From positions 2,294,501 through 2,358,500 of the forward strand of contig JAGTPG010000001.1 of assembly GCA_018195615.1 (NCBI GenBank): a DNA stretch of 64,000 nt, read 5' to 3'. This stretch comes from Streptomyces tuirus (GTDB lineage: Bacteria > Actinomycetota > Actinomycetes > Streptomycetales > Streptomycetaceae). The position numbers and the translations under genes were made by a program. Below, piece by piece: positions 45,936 to 56,342 of the stretch (positions within the stretch are counted from its first letter, which is position 1; the number at the start of each line of letters is the position of its first letter). The notes under the pieces are model-generated. The model was given only the letters and a program-made list of their open reading frames with translations, did no database searches and was not told the DNA's origin.

Positions 45936-46724
45936 ATGCAGGAGAGGAGAGGCGTCCGCGGCGTGAAGTCGGCGGCCCGGACCGTCGCACTGCTGGAACT
46001 GCTCGCCGAGCGGGGCGAACAGCCCTCCCGCCTCGACCAGTTGGCGGAGGAGCTGGGCGTGCCGCGCAGCAGCATGTACCAGCTGCTCCAGACACTCGTC
46101 GAATCCGGCTGGGTGCGCACGGACGCCACCGGCTCCCTCTACGGCATCGGGATCCGCGCACTGCTCACCGGTACCGGATACCTGGACGGGGACCGGCGGA
46201 TCCGGCTGGTCCGCCCGTATCTCGACGAGGCCTCGGACACGCTCGGCGAGACGATCCACATGGCGCGGCTGGACGGCCGGGACGTCGTCTATCTCGCCAC
46301 CCGCGAGTCCCACGAGTACCTGCGCACCATCAGCAGGGTCGGCCGCCGCGTCCCGGCCCATGCCGGCGCCCTCGGCAAGGCACTGCTCGCCGAGCGCGCC
46401 GACGACGAACTCCCCTTCGACGACGGCCCGTTGCCCGCTCTCACGGAGAACACGCACACCGACCGGGCCGCCCTGCTCGCCGATCTGGCCCGGGTGCGCG
46501 AGCGCGGTCACTCCGTCGACCGCGAGGAGACGGTGCCCGGCATCGCGGGCTTCGGCTTCGCCCTGCGCTACGGCACCCCGGTCGTCGACGCCATCAGCTG
46601 TTCGGTCCCGGTGGCCCGGCTGACCCCGGAGCACGAGGCCCGGATCGTCGCCGTGATGCGGGACGTCCGGGAGAGGATCGAGTCCCGGATGCCACCGGTG
46701 TCGGGCGTACCCGACTGGCGTTGA
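45936..46724 (+). CDS. IclR family regulator
   Basis: 262 residues. Winged helix-turn-helix at the N-terminus (SAARTVALLELLAERGEQPSRLDQLAEELGVPRSSMYQ), then the IclR effector domain with ETIHMARLDGRDVVYLATRES and PGIAGFGFALRYGTPVVDAISCSVP. ATG 45936 chosen; in-frame start codons lie upstream. It probably represses the divergent GntP/glucarate dehydratase operon in the absence of a sugar acid. Confidence 0.9.
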   Translation: MQERRGVRGVKSAARTVALLELLAERGEQPSRLDQLAEELGVPRSSMYQLLQTLVESGWVRTDATGSLYGIGIRALLTGTGYLDGDRRIRLVRPYLDEASDTLGETIHMARLDGRDVVYLATRESHEYLRTISRVGRRVPAHAGALGKALLAERADDELPFDDGPLPALTENTHTDRAALLADLARVRERGHSVDREETVPGIAGFGFALRYGTPVVDAISCSVPVARLTPEHEARIVAVMRDVRERIESRMPPVSGVPDWR

Positions 46725-46768
46725 GGGTCAGTTCGCGAAAGTCGAAGATCGGTTCACGAGAACGAAGG

Positions 46769-47225
46769 TCAGCCCGCGGCCCCGTCGGGCAGCACTCCCG
46801 CCCGGAACGGCTCCACACCCTCCAGCGTGCGCACCCGCGTCGGCTCGATCAGCAGCATCACCCGGCGCTCCCCGGGCAGCAGCCACGGGTACCGGTCCTC
46901 CCGAGGTACTTGCGCGCGAGGCGGTCCATCGCCCGCTCGGCCTCCTCGCCCTCGACGAACCGGACGACCTTCCCGCGGATCTCCGCCCGGTCGTACGGGT
47001 TCTCGGGTCGTGATGGGACAGCGAAACGTACGGATTGCGCCGCAGGTTCTGCTCCTTCACCCGCCCGATCGATGTGTTGACCATGACGTACTCCCCTTCG
47101 ATGTCCGCCCACATGGGCGACACCTGAGGGGCCCCGTCCGCACCCACCGTCGCGAGATGCCAGAAGTTCGTCGCCAGCAGACGCTCGCGAATATGCCCGT
47201 TGAGCTTGCCGTTCACGCTTTTCAC
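46769..47225 (-). CDS. PPOX-class flavin/F420-dependent protein; two frameshifts
   Basis: About 152 residues of the pyridoxamine-5'-phosphate-oxidase-like split barrel. Start region NGHIRERLLATNFWHLATVGADGAPQVSPMWADI and IGRVKEQNLRRNPYVSLS are typical of F420- or FMN-binding actinobacterial members; substrate unknown. One base is missing at 47005-47007 and one at 46900-46902; repair joins DPENPYDRAEIRGKVVRFVEG and YLGEDRYPWLLPGE. GTG 47225 has AAAGG upstream. Confidence 0.82.
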
Positions 47226-47394
47226 TGCCTTTCCGGGCCCACGTTCGCCGGCCCGGCGCCATCTTCGCCCCCGTCCCGCCCCGGGTGACAAGACGATCTT
47301 CAGCCCCGGTCGAACCCATCGGTAGCCGTAGTTTCCTACAATCCGTGATCCTGGCCGAACAGACCGTAGTCGCCGCACCCCGCGCCCCTAGCTT

Positions 47395-48131
47395 GTGGCG
47401 CGTGCGCCGACCTTCACCCCGCCCGAGCGAGCCGACCCCTACGCCCACGCCCCCGCCCTTCAACGCCCCGCCGCCCGCCGGCTGCGCGCCGCGCTCGGGA
47501 TGACGCCCGAACACGTCGCCCACGACATGCGCGTCTCGTACGGCCACCCCCACATCACACCGGACCACGTCATCGCCTGGGAACGCGGGGCCGGGACCCC
47601 GTCCGGCTCCGAACTCACCGCCCTCGCGGGCGTCCTGTGGTGCTCGCCCGGCGAACTCATCGGAAGACCCCGCACCCTGCGCGAGCACCGCATCGCCCGC
47701 GGTCTCGCCCCGAGGACGTGGCCCGGGTCGTCGGGCACGAACTCCACGCGTACCTGCGCATGGAGGAGACCGACGGCTGGCGCGGCACCGACCGCCAGTC
47801 CGCCGCCCTCGCCGACCTGCTCGGTCTCCGCCTGCCGGACTTCGTCACCGTCACGGGCCGCAACGCCAGACTCGGCGAACTGCTGCGCAGCGCCGTCACC
47901 ACCCGGTGGCAGGCCTACGTACGCCCGGTGGCGAAGGTCGTCCCCCTGGAGCGGCAGTTCCTGGAGAGCGCCCTGCACGGCCTGCACCAGGACTACCAGG
48001 GGCACATGGCGGCCACGCTGAGCTGGGGCGGCGGCCGAAGCGACGCCGGCGACACGGCCCGCGACTTCCTCGACCGGATCGTCGAGCACTTCTGGACGAG
48101 AGTCCAGGAGAGACCGGCGAGCCCGGCCTAG
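47395..48131 (+). CDS. Helix-turn-helix DNA-binding protein; one frameshift
   Basis: About 245 residues after repair. The N-terminal half has an XRE-like helix-turn-helix (AARRLRAALGMTPEHVAHDM through DHVIAWERGAGTPSGSEL), and a second similar unit follows (PEDVARVVGHELHAYLRME). The C-terminus is helical with several Trp and His. A missing base at the C-run 47708-47711 divides it. The start is uncertain (GTG 47395 used). It overlaps the 3' end of pfkA by 4 bp on the opposite strand. No function can be assigned beyond DNA binding. Confidence 0.7.
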
Positions 48132-49151
48132 AACACCGACTCGGCCTCGTCCATCCGGTCCTTGGGCACCGTCTTCAGCTCGGTGACCGCCTCCGCGAGC
48201 GGCACCATCACGATGTCCGTCCCCCGCAGCGCGGTCATCCGGCCGAACTGTTCCTGGTGCGCCGCCTCCACCGCGTGCCAGCCGAAGCGTGTGGCCAGCA
48301 CCCTGTCGTACGCGGTCGGCGTACCACCGCGCTGGACGTGGCCGAGAATGACCGGCTTGGCCTCCTTGCCGAGCCGTCGCTCCAGCTCATGGGCGAGTGC
48401 CGTGCCGATGCCGAGGAAACGCTCGTGGCCGAACTGGTCGATCTCGCCCTTGCCGTAGTCCATGGAGCCCTCGGCGGGTGGGCGCCCTCGGCGACGCAGA
48501 CGACCGCGAACTTCTTGCCGCGGGCGAAGCGCTCCTCGACCATCTTCACGAGATCGGCCGGATCGAACGGACGCTCCGGCAGGCAGATCCCGTGCGCACC
48601 GGCCGCCATGCCCGACTCCAGCGCGATCCACCCGGCGTGGCGTCCCATGACCTCGACCACCATCACCCGCTGGTGGGACTCGGCGGTGGTCTTGAGGCGG
48701 TCCATCGCCTCGGTGGCGACCCCACCGCCGTGTCGAAGCCGAAGGTGCGGTCCGTGGAGGAGATGTCGTTGTCGATCGTCTTCGGGACGCCCACGACCGG
48801 CAGGCCCGCGTCGGAGAGCATGCGGGCCGCCGTCAGCGTGCCCTCGCCGCCGATCGGGATCAGCGCGTCGATGCCGAACTGGTGGATCATGTCGGAGGCG
48901 TTCTCGCAGGCCTCACGGAGCCGGTCGCGCTCCAGCCGGGACGACCCCAGGATCGTGCCGCCGCGGGCGAGGATGCCGCTGACGGCGTTCAGGTCGAGGG
49001 TGCGGTAGCGGCCGTCCAGCAGACCCGCGTAACCATCTTCAAAGCCGATGACCTCGTCCCCGTAGTTGTCGACCGCCCGGTGCACGACCGACCGGATCAC
49101 GGCGTTCAGGCCGGGGCAGTCGCCGCCTGCGGTGAGAACTCCGATACGCAT
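48128..49151 (-). CDS. pfkA: 6-phosphofructokinase PfkA; two frameshifts
   Basis: Phosphorylates fructose-6-phosphate in glycolysis. Restored length is 341 residues, standard for actinomycete group III PFKs. Motifs: [15 protein letters not shown] (phosphate loop), [12 protein letters not shown] (the glycine favours ATP over pyrophosphate as donor), PKTIDND active-site loop, and [12 protein letters not shown]. Breaks at 48720-48723 and 48476-48478 are one missing base each. Divergent from pta-ackA; ATG 49151. Confidence 0.93.
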
Positions 49152-49267
49152 CGTGCTGTGTCTCCTGCTCGCTGTTGATACCGGTGAGCCTCTGCCGATT
49201 GTTTCACGCTCCCCGACCCGGTCGGGTACCCCACTCTGACGGGCGCCTTATCTATCGGCGGAGGTAT

Positions 49268-49273
49268 TGTCAA
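49268..49273 (-). promoter_or_regulatory. Possible -35 box of pfkA
   Basis: TTGACA on the minus strand about 120 bp upstream of pfkA. With 17-bp spacing the -10 would be TAAGGC (complement of 49245-49250), which is weak, so the promoter is tentative. Confidence 0.3.
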
Positions 49274-49305
49274 GGCGGTTCTGCTCACCCGGTGGGCGAT
49301 TTTTC

Positions 49306-49367
49306 GACGTCCGACTGACGCGACGTCCGACTGATGCGACGTCCCACTGAGACGTCCCACTGCGACG
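49306..49367 (+). repeat. Four tandem short repeats in the pta leader
   Basis: GACGTCCGACTGACGC, GACGTCCGACTGATGC, GACGTCCCACTGA and GACGTCCCACTGC follow one another and end 16 bp before the pta start. The unit shortens from 16 to 13 bp by loss of a CGC-like end. Confidence 0.7.
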
Positions 49368-49382
49368 AAACGGAGAGCGCGC

Positions 49383-51482
49383 GTGACCCGCAGCGTGTAC
49401 GTGACCGGCATCGACCGCGGCGACGGCCGCCAGGTCGTCGAACTGGGGTGATGGAGCTGCTCACCCGGCAGGTCGACCGGGTGGGCGTCTTCCGTCCCCT
49501 CGTCCACGACGGGCCCGACCGCCTCTTCGAGCTGCTGCGCGCCCGCTACCGGCTCGCCCAGGACCCGGCGACCGTCTACGGCATGGACTACCACGAGGCG
49601 TCCGCGCTCCAGGCCGAGGCCGGCACGGACGAGCTGGTGTCCACGCTCGTCGACCGCTTCCACCTGGTGGCCCGCGACTACGACGTCGTCCTGGTCCTGG
49701 GCACGGACTACGCCGGCACCCAGCTCCCGGACGAGCTGTCGCTCAACGCCCGGCTGGCGAACGAGTTCGGCGCGTCCGTGATACCGGTGGTCGGCGGCCG
49801 CAAGCAGACCGTGGAGTCCGTGCTCGCCGAGACCCGCAACGCCTACCGCGCCTACGACACCCTCGGCTGCGACGTCCTGGCCATGGTCACCAACCGGGTC
49901 GCCCGCGAGGACCGCGACGACATCGCCCGCCGGCTCGACTCCCGGCTGCCCGTCCCCTGCTACGTGCTGCCCGACGAGCCCGCGCTGTCCGCCCCGACCG
50001 TCTCGCAGATCGGCCACACCCTCGGCGCCAAGGTGGTGCTCGGGGACGACTCGGGCCTGGCCCGGGACGTGCTCGGTTTCGTCTTCGGCGGCGCGATGCT
50101 GCCGAACTTCCTCGGCGCCCTGACCCCGGGCTGCCTGGTCGTCACCCCGGGTGACCGGGCCGACCTGGTCGTCGGCTCGCTCGCCGCGCACAGCGCCGGC
50201 ACCCCGCCGATCGCGGGCGTGCTGCTCACCCTGGACGAGGTGCCCGGCGCCGACATCCTCACCCTGGCCGACCGCCTCGCCCCCGGCACGCCGGTGCTCT
50301 CGGTGGCCGGCACCAGCTTCCCCACCGCCGAGCAGCTGTTCTCCCTGGAGGGGAAGCTGAACGCGGCCACTCCGCGCAAGGCGGAGCGGGCCCTCGGCCT
50401 GTTCGAGCGGTACGCCGACACCGGCGACCTGGCCCGCCGCGTCTCCGCCCGAGCAGCGACCGCGTCACACCGATGATGTTCGAGCACAAGCTGCTGGAGC
50501 AGGCCCGCTCCGATCTGCGCCGGGTGGTGCTGCCCGAGGGCACCGAGGAGCGCGTGCTGCACGCCGCCGAGGTGCTGCTGCGCCGGGGCGTGTGCGAGCT
50601 GACCCTGCTCGGCCCGGTCGACCGGATCCGCAAGAAGGCCGCCGACCTCGGCATCGACCTGGGCGAGTCCCAGCTGATCGACCCGGCCGGCTCCGACCTG
50701 CGCGACGCCTTCGCCGAGAAGTACGCGGCGCTGCGCGCCCACCGGGGCGTCACCGTGGAGCTGGCGTACGACGTCGTCTCCGACGTGAACTACTTCGGCA
50801 CGCTGATGGTGCAGGAGGGCCTCGCCGACGGCATGGTGTCCGGCTCGGTGCACTCCACGGCCGCGACCATCCGCCCGGCCTTCGAGATCATCAAGACCAA
50901 GCCGGACGCCGACATCGTCTCGTCGGTGTTCTTCATGTGCCTGGCCGACAAGGTCCTGGTGTACGGCGACTGCGCGGTCAACCCGGACCCGAACGCCGAG
51001 CAGCTCGCCGACATCGCCATCCAGTCGGCGACCACGGCCGAGCGGTTCGGCGTGGAGCCGCGCATCGCGATGCTGTCGTACTCCACGGGGACGTCCGGCT
51101 CCGGCGCGGACGTCGACAAGGTGCGCGCGGCCACCGAGCTGGTCCGCTCCCGCCGCCCCGACCTGAAGATCGAGGGACCGATCCAGTACGACGCCGCCGT
51201 CGAGCCGTCCGTCGCGGCGACCAAGCTGCCCGGCTCCGAGGTCGCGGGCCAGGCGAGCGTGCTGATCTTCCCCGACCTGAACACCGGCAACAACACCTAC
51301 AAGGCCGTGCAGCGCTCGGCCGGCGCCATCGCCGTCGGCCCGGTGCTCCAGGGTCTGCGCAAGCCGGTCAACGACCTGTCCCGGGGCGCCCTCGTCCAGG
51401 ACATCGTCAACACGGTCGCCATCACGGCGATCCAGGCCCAGTCCCCCGCCCCGTCCCGAGCGAGAAGGCAGCCGCCCAGTGA
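49383..51482 (+). CDS. pta: Phosphate acetyltransferase Pta, long form; three frameshifts
   Basis: Interconverts acetyl-CoA and acetyl phosphate. Restored length about 700 residues: an N-terminal DRTGG/P-loop-like regulatory region (MELLTRQVDRVGVFRPLV, VVLVLGTDYAGT) and the C-terminal PTA_PTB catalytic domain (VVLPEGTEERVLHAAEVLL, GLADGMVSGSVHSTAATIRP, LSYSTGTSGSGADVDKV, GPIQYDAAVEP). GTG 49383. Missing bases at 49445-49448, 50448-50450 and 51449-51452; the last restores the ending ...VPSEKAAAQ, whose TGA overlaps the ackA GTG. Confidence 0.93.
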
Positions 51483-52692
51483 GCCCCACCCGCGTCCTCG
51501 TCCTCAACTCCGGCTCTTCGTCGGTGAAGTACCAGCTGCTCGACATGCGCGACGACAGCCGGCTGGCGGTGGGCCTGGTCGAGCGCATCGGCGAGCAGAC
51601 CTCCCGCCTCAAGCACACCCCGGCGGGCGGCGAGAGCCGGGAGCGCGGCGGCGCGATCGCCGACCACGACGCCGCCCTGAAGGCAGTCGCCGAGGAGCTC
51701 GCCGCCGACGGCCTCGGACTGGACTCGCCCGAACTGGCGGCGATCGGGCACCGGGTGGTGCACGGCGGGAAGTTCTTCACCGAGCCGACCGTGATCGACG
51801 ACGCCGTGCTCGCCGAGATCGAGCGGCTGATCCCGGTGGCCCCGCTGCACAACCCGGCCAACCTCACCGGCATCCGCACGGCCCGGGCGCTGCGGCCGGA
51901 CCTGCCGCAGGTCGCCGTCTTCGACACCGCCTTCCACACGACGATGCCGGAGTCGGCCGCCCGCTACGCGATCGACGTGAAGACGGCCGACGAGCACCGC
52001 ATCCGCCGCTACGGCTTCCACGGCACCTCGCACGCCTACGTCTCCCGGGCCACCGCCGAGCTGCTGGGCAGGGATCCGTCCGAGACGAACGTGATCGTGC
52101 TGCACCTGGGCAACGGGGCGTCCGCCTCGGCCGTGCGGGCGGTCGCTGTGTGGACACCTCCATGGGTCTGACGCCTTTGGAGGGGCTCGTGATGGGTACG
52201 CGCTCGGGAGACATGGACCCGGCCGTCATCTTCCATTTGATGCGTGTTGGTGGAATGTCCGCCGACGAGATCGACACTCTTCTCAACAAGAAGAGCGGTC
52301 TGATCGGTCTGTGCGGCGACAACGACATGCGGGAGATCCGCCGTCGCGTCGACGAGGGCGACGAGCAGGCGGAGCTGGCGTTCGACATCTACATTCACCG
52401 CCTGAAGAAGTACATCGGCGCCTATTACGCCGTTCTCGGGCGGGTGGACGCGGTCGCCTTCACCGCCGGTGTCGGCGAGAACGCGGCGCCCGTACGGGAG
52501 GCCGCCCTGGCGGGCCTGGAGGAGCTGGGCCTGGCGGTGGACGGCGAGCGCAACGCGGTGCGCGGCGACGAGGCGCGGCTGATCTCGCCGGAGGGCTCCC
52601 GGGTCGCCGTGGCGGTGGTACCTACTGACGAGGAATTGGAGATCGCGACACAGACCTACGCGCTGGTAATTGGTTCGGGGAATCACACCTGA
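51479..52692 (+). CDS. ackA: Acetate kinase AckA; one frameshift
   Basis: Makes ATP and acetate from acetyl phosphate, completing the overflow route with Pta. Restored length 404 residues. Motifs: VLVLNSGSSSVKYQL (signature 1), GHRVVHGGKFF, DTAFHTTMP, YGFHGTSHAYV and HLGNGASASA, then VDTSMGLTPLEGLVMGTRSGD and FTAGVGENAAPVRE. One base is missing near 52137-52142 between ASAVR and CVDTSMG. GTG start overlaps the pta stop. Confidence 0.94.
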
Positions 52693-52724
52693 GCGGCATC
52701 CCGCCCTTTTGTATTTTCCGCCAG

Positions 52725-52759
52725 ACGGAATATTCCGTTGCGAAACAAACCGATAGGAT
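52725..52759 (+). promoter_or_regulatory. pyk promoter region with a 14-bp perfect palindrome
   Basis: ACGGAATATTCCGT (52725-52738) is fully palindromic and lies where a -35 box would be. TAGGAT (52754-52759) is a good -10, with the ATG at 52767 only 7 bp further, which predicts a leaderless or nearly leaderless mRNA. AGGA within it could alternatively serve as an RBS. Confidence 0.45.
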
Positions 52760-52766
52760 CGCCCCC

Positions 52767-54193
52767 ATGCGCCGTTCGAAAATCGTCTGTACTCTCGGCC
52801 CCGCGGTCGACTCCCACGAGCAGCTTGTCGCGTTGATCGAAGCCGGCATGAACGTGGCCCGCTTCAACTTCAGCCACGGCTCGCACGCCGAGCACCAGGG
52901 CCGGTACGACCGGGTCCGGGCCGCCGCCAAGGAGACCGGCCGGGCCATCGGTGTCCTCGCCGACCTGCAGGGCCCGAAGATCCGTCTGGAGACCTTCGCC
53001 GAGGGTCCCGTGGAGCTGGTCCGCGGTGACGAGTTCACCATCACCACCGAGGACGTCCCGGGTGACAAGACGATCTGCGGGACCACCTACAAGGGCCTGC
53101 CCGGCGACGTGACCAAGGGCGACCAGGTCCTCATCAACGACGGCAACGTCGAGTTGAAGGTCACCGAGGTCGAGGGTCCCCGGGTGAAGACGATCGTCAT
53201 CGAGGGCGGCGTCATCTCCGACCACAAGGGCATCAACCTGCCCGGCGCGGCCGTCAACGTGCCGGCCCTGTCGGAGAAGGACGTCGAGGACCTCCGCTTC
53301 GCCCTCCGCATGGGCTGCGACCTGGTCGCGCTGTCCTTCGTCCGCGACGCCAAGGACGTCCAGGACGTGCACCGCGTCATGGACGAGGAGGGCCGCCGCG
53401 TCCCGGTCATCGCCAAGGTGGAGAAGCCGCAGGCGGTGCAGAACATGGAGGACGTCGTGATGGCGTTCGACGGCGTGATGGTCGCCCGCGGTGACCTGGC
53501 CGTCGAGTACCCGCTCGAGAAGGTCCCGATGGTGCAGAAGCGGCTCATCGAGCTGTGCCGCCGCAACGCCAAGCCGGTGATCGTGGCGACCCAGATGATG
53601 GAGTCGATGATCACCAACTCCCGTCCGACCCGCGCCGAGGCCTCCGACGTGGCCAACGCGATCCTGGACGGCGCCGACGCGGTCATGCTGTCGGCCGAGT
53701 CGAGCGTGGGCGCGTACCCGATCGAGACGGTCAAGACGATGTCGAAGATCGTCGCCGCGGCCGAGCAGGAGCTGATGTCCAAGGGCCTGCAGCCGCTCGT
53801 CCCGGGCAAGAAGCCGCGCACGCAGGGCGGTTCGGTGGCCCGTGCCGCCTGCGAGATCGCCGACTTCCTCGGCGGCCGGGGCCTGGTGGCCTTCACCCAG
53901 TCCGGCGACACCGCCCGCCGGCTGTCCCGCTACCGCGCGCAGCAGCCGATCATCGCCTTCACCACCGACGAGGGCACCCGCAACCAGATGGCGCTCAGCT
54001 GGGGCGTGGAGCCGCACGTGGTGCCGTTCGTGAACAGCACCGACGAGATGGTCGACCTGGTGGAGCAGGAGCTGGTCAAGCTCAACCGCTTCAACGCGGG
54101 CGACATCGTGGTCATCACCGCCGGTTCGCCCCCGGCGTGCCCGGCACCACCAACATGGTCCGCGTCCATCACCTGGGCGGCGCCAAGAACTGA
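52767..54193 (+). CDS. pyk: Pyruvate kinase; one frameshift at the C-terminus
   Basis: Last glycolytic step, phosphoenolpyruvate to pyruvate with ATP. 475 residues after repair. Motifs: RRSKIVCTLGP, MNVARFNFSHG, LQGPKIRL, ALSFVRDAKDV, the catalytic Lys/Mg region VPVIAKVEKPQAV and GVMVARGDLAVE, and TQMMESMITN. A missing base in the C-run 54129-54133 displaces the last ~20 residues; repair gives ...SPPGVPGTTNMVRVHHLGGAKN ending 54193. Downstream of ackA with its own promoter and a strong terminator. Confidence 0.95.
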
Positions 54194-54223
54194 TCCGGTA
54201 GGGCCCTGACGGCCTCTGTACGG

Positions 54224-54260
54224 CGCTGAGGGCGCCCCTGTGGCAGGGGCGCCCTCGGCG
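54224..54260 (+). terminator. 17-bp hairpin terminator after pyk
   Basis: GAGGGCGCCCCTG and its exact complement around a 3-nt TGG loop (54228-54256), extended by four more pairs outside including one G-T. It ends about 50 bp before the convergent secreted-protein gene and may serve both sides. Confidence 0.85.
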
Positions 54261-54312
54261 TGTGTGCGGCTCCCGAACGGGCTCTGAGGGGCGCTCAGTC
54301 GACTCCGTCGGC

Positions 54313-55674
54313 TCAGCCGGTGACGAAGTTGTGCAGCCCGGGCACGTGCAGGGTTCCGCCGAACTGGCCGGCCTGCTGCACCTTCACGTCGGTGAAGTAG
54401 ATCAGCGGGATGTTCAGCGGCGGCGGGTGCTCCGGGTCGAAGGTGATCGGGATCAGCCCGAGCAGGTTGCCGGAGATGCTCTCCGTGTACATCACCGTGT
54501 CGCCGTCGCGGATCGTGGACGTCGAGCCCTTGGCCGCCTGCACGTGGTAGGTCTTGCCGGACTGCTTGTCCTTGACGGTCTGGTGGAGGTCACCGATGTC
54601 GGTGCCGCCGGAGATGACGTACTTCAGGACCTTCTTGACGGTGCCGTTGGCGGTCCGCACCTCGACGACGCCCTTGTAGTCGGCGCCCTTCAGCGTCAGC
54701 GAGCTGGCGTTGAGGTACCAGGGGTCGTCGGGCAGCGGCACCTTGTTGTCGACGCCGCCCTCGGCGTCGGTGGCCGCCGGGCAGTCCTCGGCGTCGGTGC
54801 TGCTGCTCGGGGACGGGCTGGGCGAGGCGGTGGCCTTCTCCGCCGTCTCCTCGGCCGCCTTCTCAGCCGCCTTCTCGACGGCCTCGGTGGTGTCCTCGGC
54901 CGTCTTGCCGGTGTCCTCGACCGTCTTGGACGCCTTGTCGGTGGTGTCCTTGACGGTGTCCTCGACCGTGCCGGTGACCTTGTCGGTCGTGTCCTTCACG
55001 GCGTCGCCGGCGTCCTCGGCGGCCTTGTCGGTGCTCCCGGACGCCGAGGCGGACGGGGTGGGGCTCGGGTCTCCCCGGCCTTCTCCCCGCCGTTGAAGAT
55101 GCCGCCGATGGCCTCGCCGATGCCCTCCAGCAGGCCGCCGCCGCTCTCGGACGGCGAGGGGACGGCGTCGCCTCCGCGTCGTCGCCGCTCGGCGCGCTCG
55201 TGGACGGGGCCGGCTCGGGCTCGGCCTTGTCGTCGGAACCTGAATCCGACGAAGAGGAACCGCCGTTGTCCGCGTCAGAACCGCCCGGAGTGGCCGAGGG
55301 GGACGGCGTGGGGCCGACTCGTCCTTGTCGTCCTGCGCGCCGTCGCTCGCCGAGGGGGACGGCGTGGGCGAGGCGGAGCCGTCGTCCTTGGAGTCCTTGG
55401 AGTCCTCCAGGGCCGCCACGCAGTCCTTGTACTCGTCGGCCGTCAGGCTCTTCGACGTCGGCGTCGCCGGGTTGTTGCTGTCGGCGATGGCGAGCGTCGA
55501 CGTGAAGCCCATCCCCATGAGCACCGCCGTCGGCATCGCCGCCATGGCTATCGCCTTGCCGGCAGGCCTGTTGAACCTGGTGAACAGCGGCTTCTTGGGT
55601 GCCGCGTGGCGCGGCCCGGTTCTCGCACGGGACGCCTCCACATCAGCCCCGTGGGTCACCTCGTCAGCCGGCAC
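54313..55674 (-). CDS. Secreted/anchored repeat protein with C-terminal beta domain, unknown function; three frameshifts
   Basis: Restored length about 454 residues. A positively charged N-terminus (KKPLFTRFNRPAGKAIA) leads to one hydrophobic segment (MAAMPTAVLMGMGFTSTLAIA), then a Ser/Pro/Asp-rich linker, a helical repeat block with TDK-V and VEDT units (DTTDKVTGTVEDTVKDTTDK), more Ser/Pro, and a C-terminal beta-rich domain ending TDVKVQQAGQFGGTLHVPGL. Missing bases at 55310-55313, 55158-55161 and 55067-55069 all fall in the linker. GTG 55674 has GGGAGG upstream and overlaps the previous stop. Such proteins are sometimes mislabelled HypF; I see no evidence for that. Function unknown. Confidence 0.75.
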   Translation of the reverse strand: MPADEVTHGADVEASRARTGPRHAAPKKPLFTRFNRPAGKAIAMAAMPTAVLMGMGFTSTLAIADSNNPATPTSKSLTADEYKDCVAALEDSKDSKDDGSASPTPSPSASDGAQDDKDESAPRRPPRPLRAVLTRTTAVPLRRIQVPTTRPSPSRPRPRARRAATTRRRRRPLAVRERRRPAGGHRRGHRRHLQRRGEGRGDPSPTPSASASGSTDKAAEDAGDAVKDTTDKVTGTVEDTVKDTTDKASKTVEDTGKTAEDTTEAVEKAAEKAAEETAEKATASPSPSPSSSTDAEDCPAATDAEGGVDNKVPLPDDPWYLNASSLTLKGADYKGVVEVRTANGTVKKVLKYVISGGTDIGDLHQTVKDKQSGKTYHVQAAKGSTSTIRDGDTVMYTESISGNLLGLIPITFDPEHPPPLNIPLIYFTDVKVQQAGQFGGTLHVPGLHNFVTG

Positions 55675-56227
55675 TGTGCCTCCCGTTCGCCCCGTTCGCC
55701 GGGCTCGTTCCTGACAGATCGTTCGGCTCGCCCGCCCCGTCCACGGGCCGCAGCACCGTGGTGTCGTGGTCCGTGGCCTCGGGAGCCTCGCCCGTGCCCG
55801 TGCTGGCGTGGGCGGCGAGCTGTTCGCCGGGCGGCGGGCCCGGCGCCCAGGCGACGGCCATCGCCCCGCCCACGAGGGCGAGGAGGAAGCCGATGAGGAA
55901 GCCGCCGAGGTTGGACACGGGGATGGACACCAGCGCCAGCAGGATGGCCGCGACTCCCGCGAAGACGCGGACGTGCTTCTGGAACCAGAGGCTGACGCCC
56001 AGCACGACGAGCAGCACGCCGATGATCAGGGACCCGGCACCCGCGGTGGTCGCCATCGCCAGTGTCAGGTGGCCGATCTGGAGGTTCGCGTACGGGAAGT
56101 AGGCGATGGGCAGCCCGCTGAGCAGGACGAAGAGCCCGGCCCAGAACGGCCGCGTACCCCGCCAGGCGCGGAACTGCTGCCTCCGGACAGCGAACTTGCC
56201 GGTGGCGGCAGGGGTCTCGGCGCTCAT
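55664..56227 (-). CDS. DUF6114 membrane protein
   Basis: 187 residues with about four transmembrane helices (from RPFWAGLFVLLSGLPIAYFPYANL, through MATTAGAGSLIIGVLLVVLGVSLWFQ and VFAGVAAILLALVSIPVSNLGGFLIGFLLALVGG) and a long hydrophilic C-terminus. This matches the DUF6114 family, which accompanies DUF6230 genes in Streptomyces. ATG 56227. Its stop lies 11 bp inside the next gene, so the operon is tightly coupled. Function unknown; a partner in export or anchoring of the two secreted neighbours is plausible. Confidence 0.85.
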   Translation of the reverse strand: MSAETPAATGKFAVRRQQFRAWRGTRPFWAGLFVLLSGLPIAYFPYANLQIGHLTLAMATTAGAGSLIIGVLLVVLGVSLWFQKHVRVFAGVAAILLALVSIPVSNLGGFLIGFLLALVGGAMAVAWAPGPPPGEQLAAHASTGTGEAPEATDHDTTVLRPVDGAGEPNDLSGTSPANGANGRHSAG

Positions 56228-56342
56228 GGAAAAACAGCTCCCTGGTACGGCGTTGCTGTGGTGGTGATGTGGGCCGCGCGTGCAGACGCGGCCGGAAGGG
56301 GACGGGCGGGGCGCCACCGGCTCCCCGCCCGTCATCGAGTGC

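Noticed and set aside
49306..49367. CRISPR array
   Set aside because: Repeats are 13-16 bp with no spacers and no cas genes nearby.
54313..55674. Hydrogenase maturation protein HypF (a label sometimes given to homologues)
   Set aside because: No acylphosphatase, zinc-finger or carbamoyltransferase motif is visible; the protein is a secreted linker and repeat protein.
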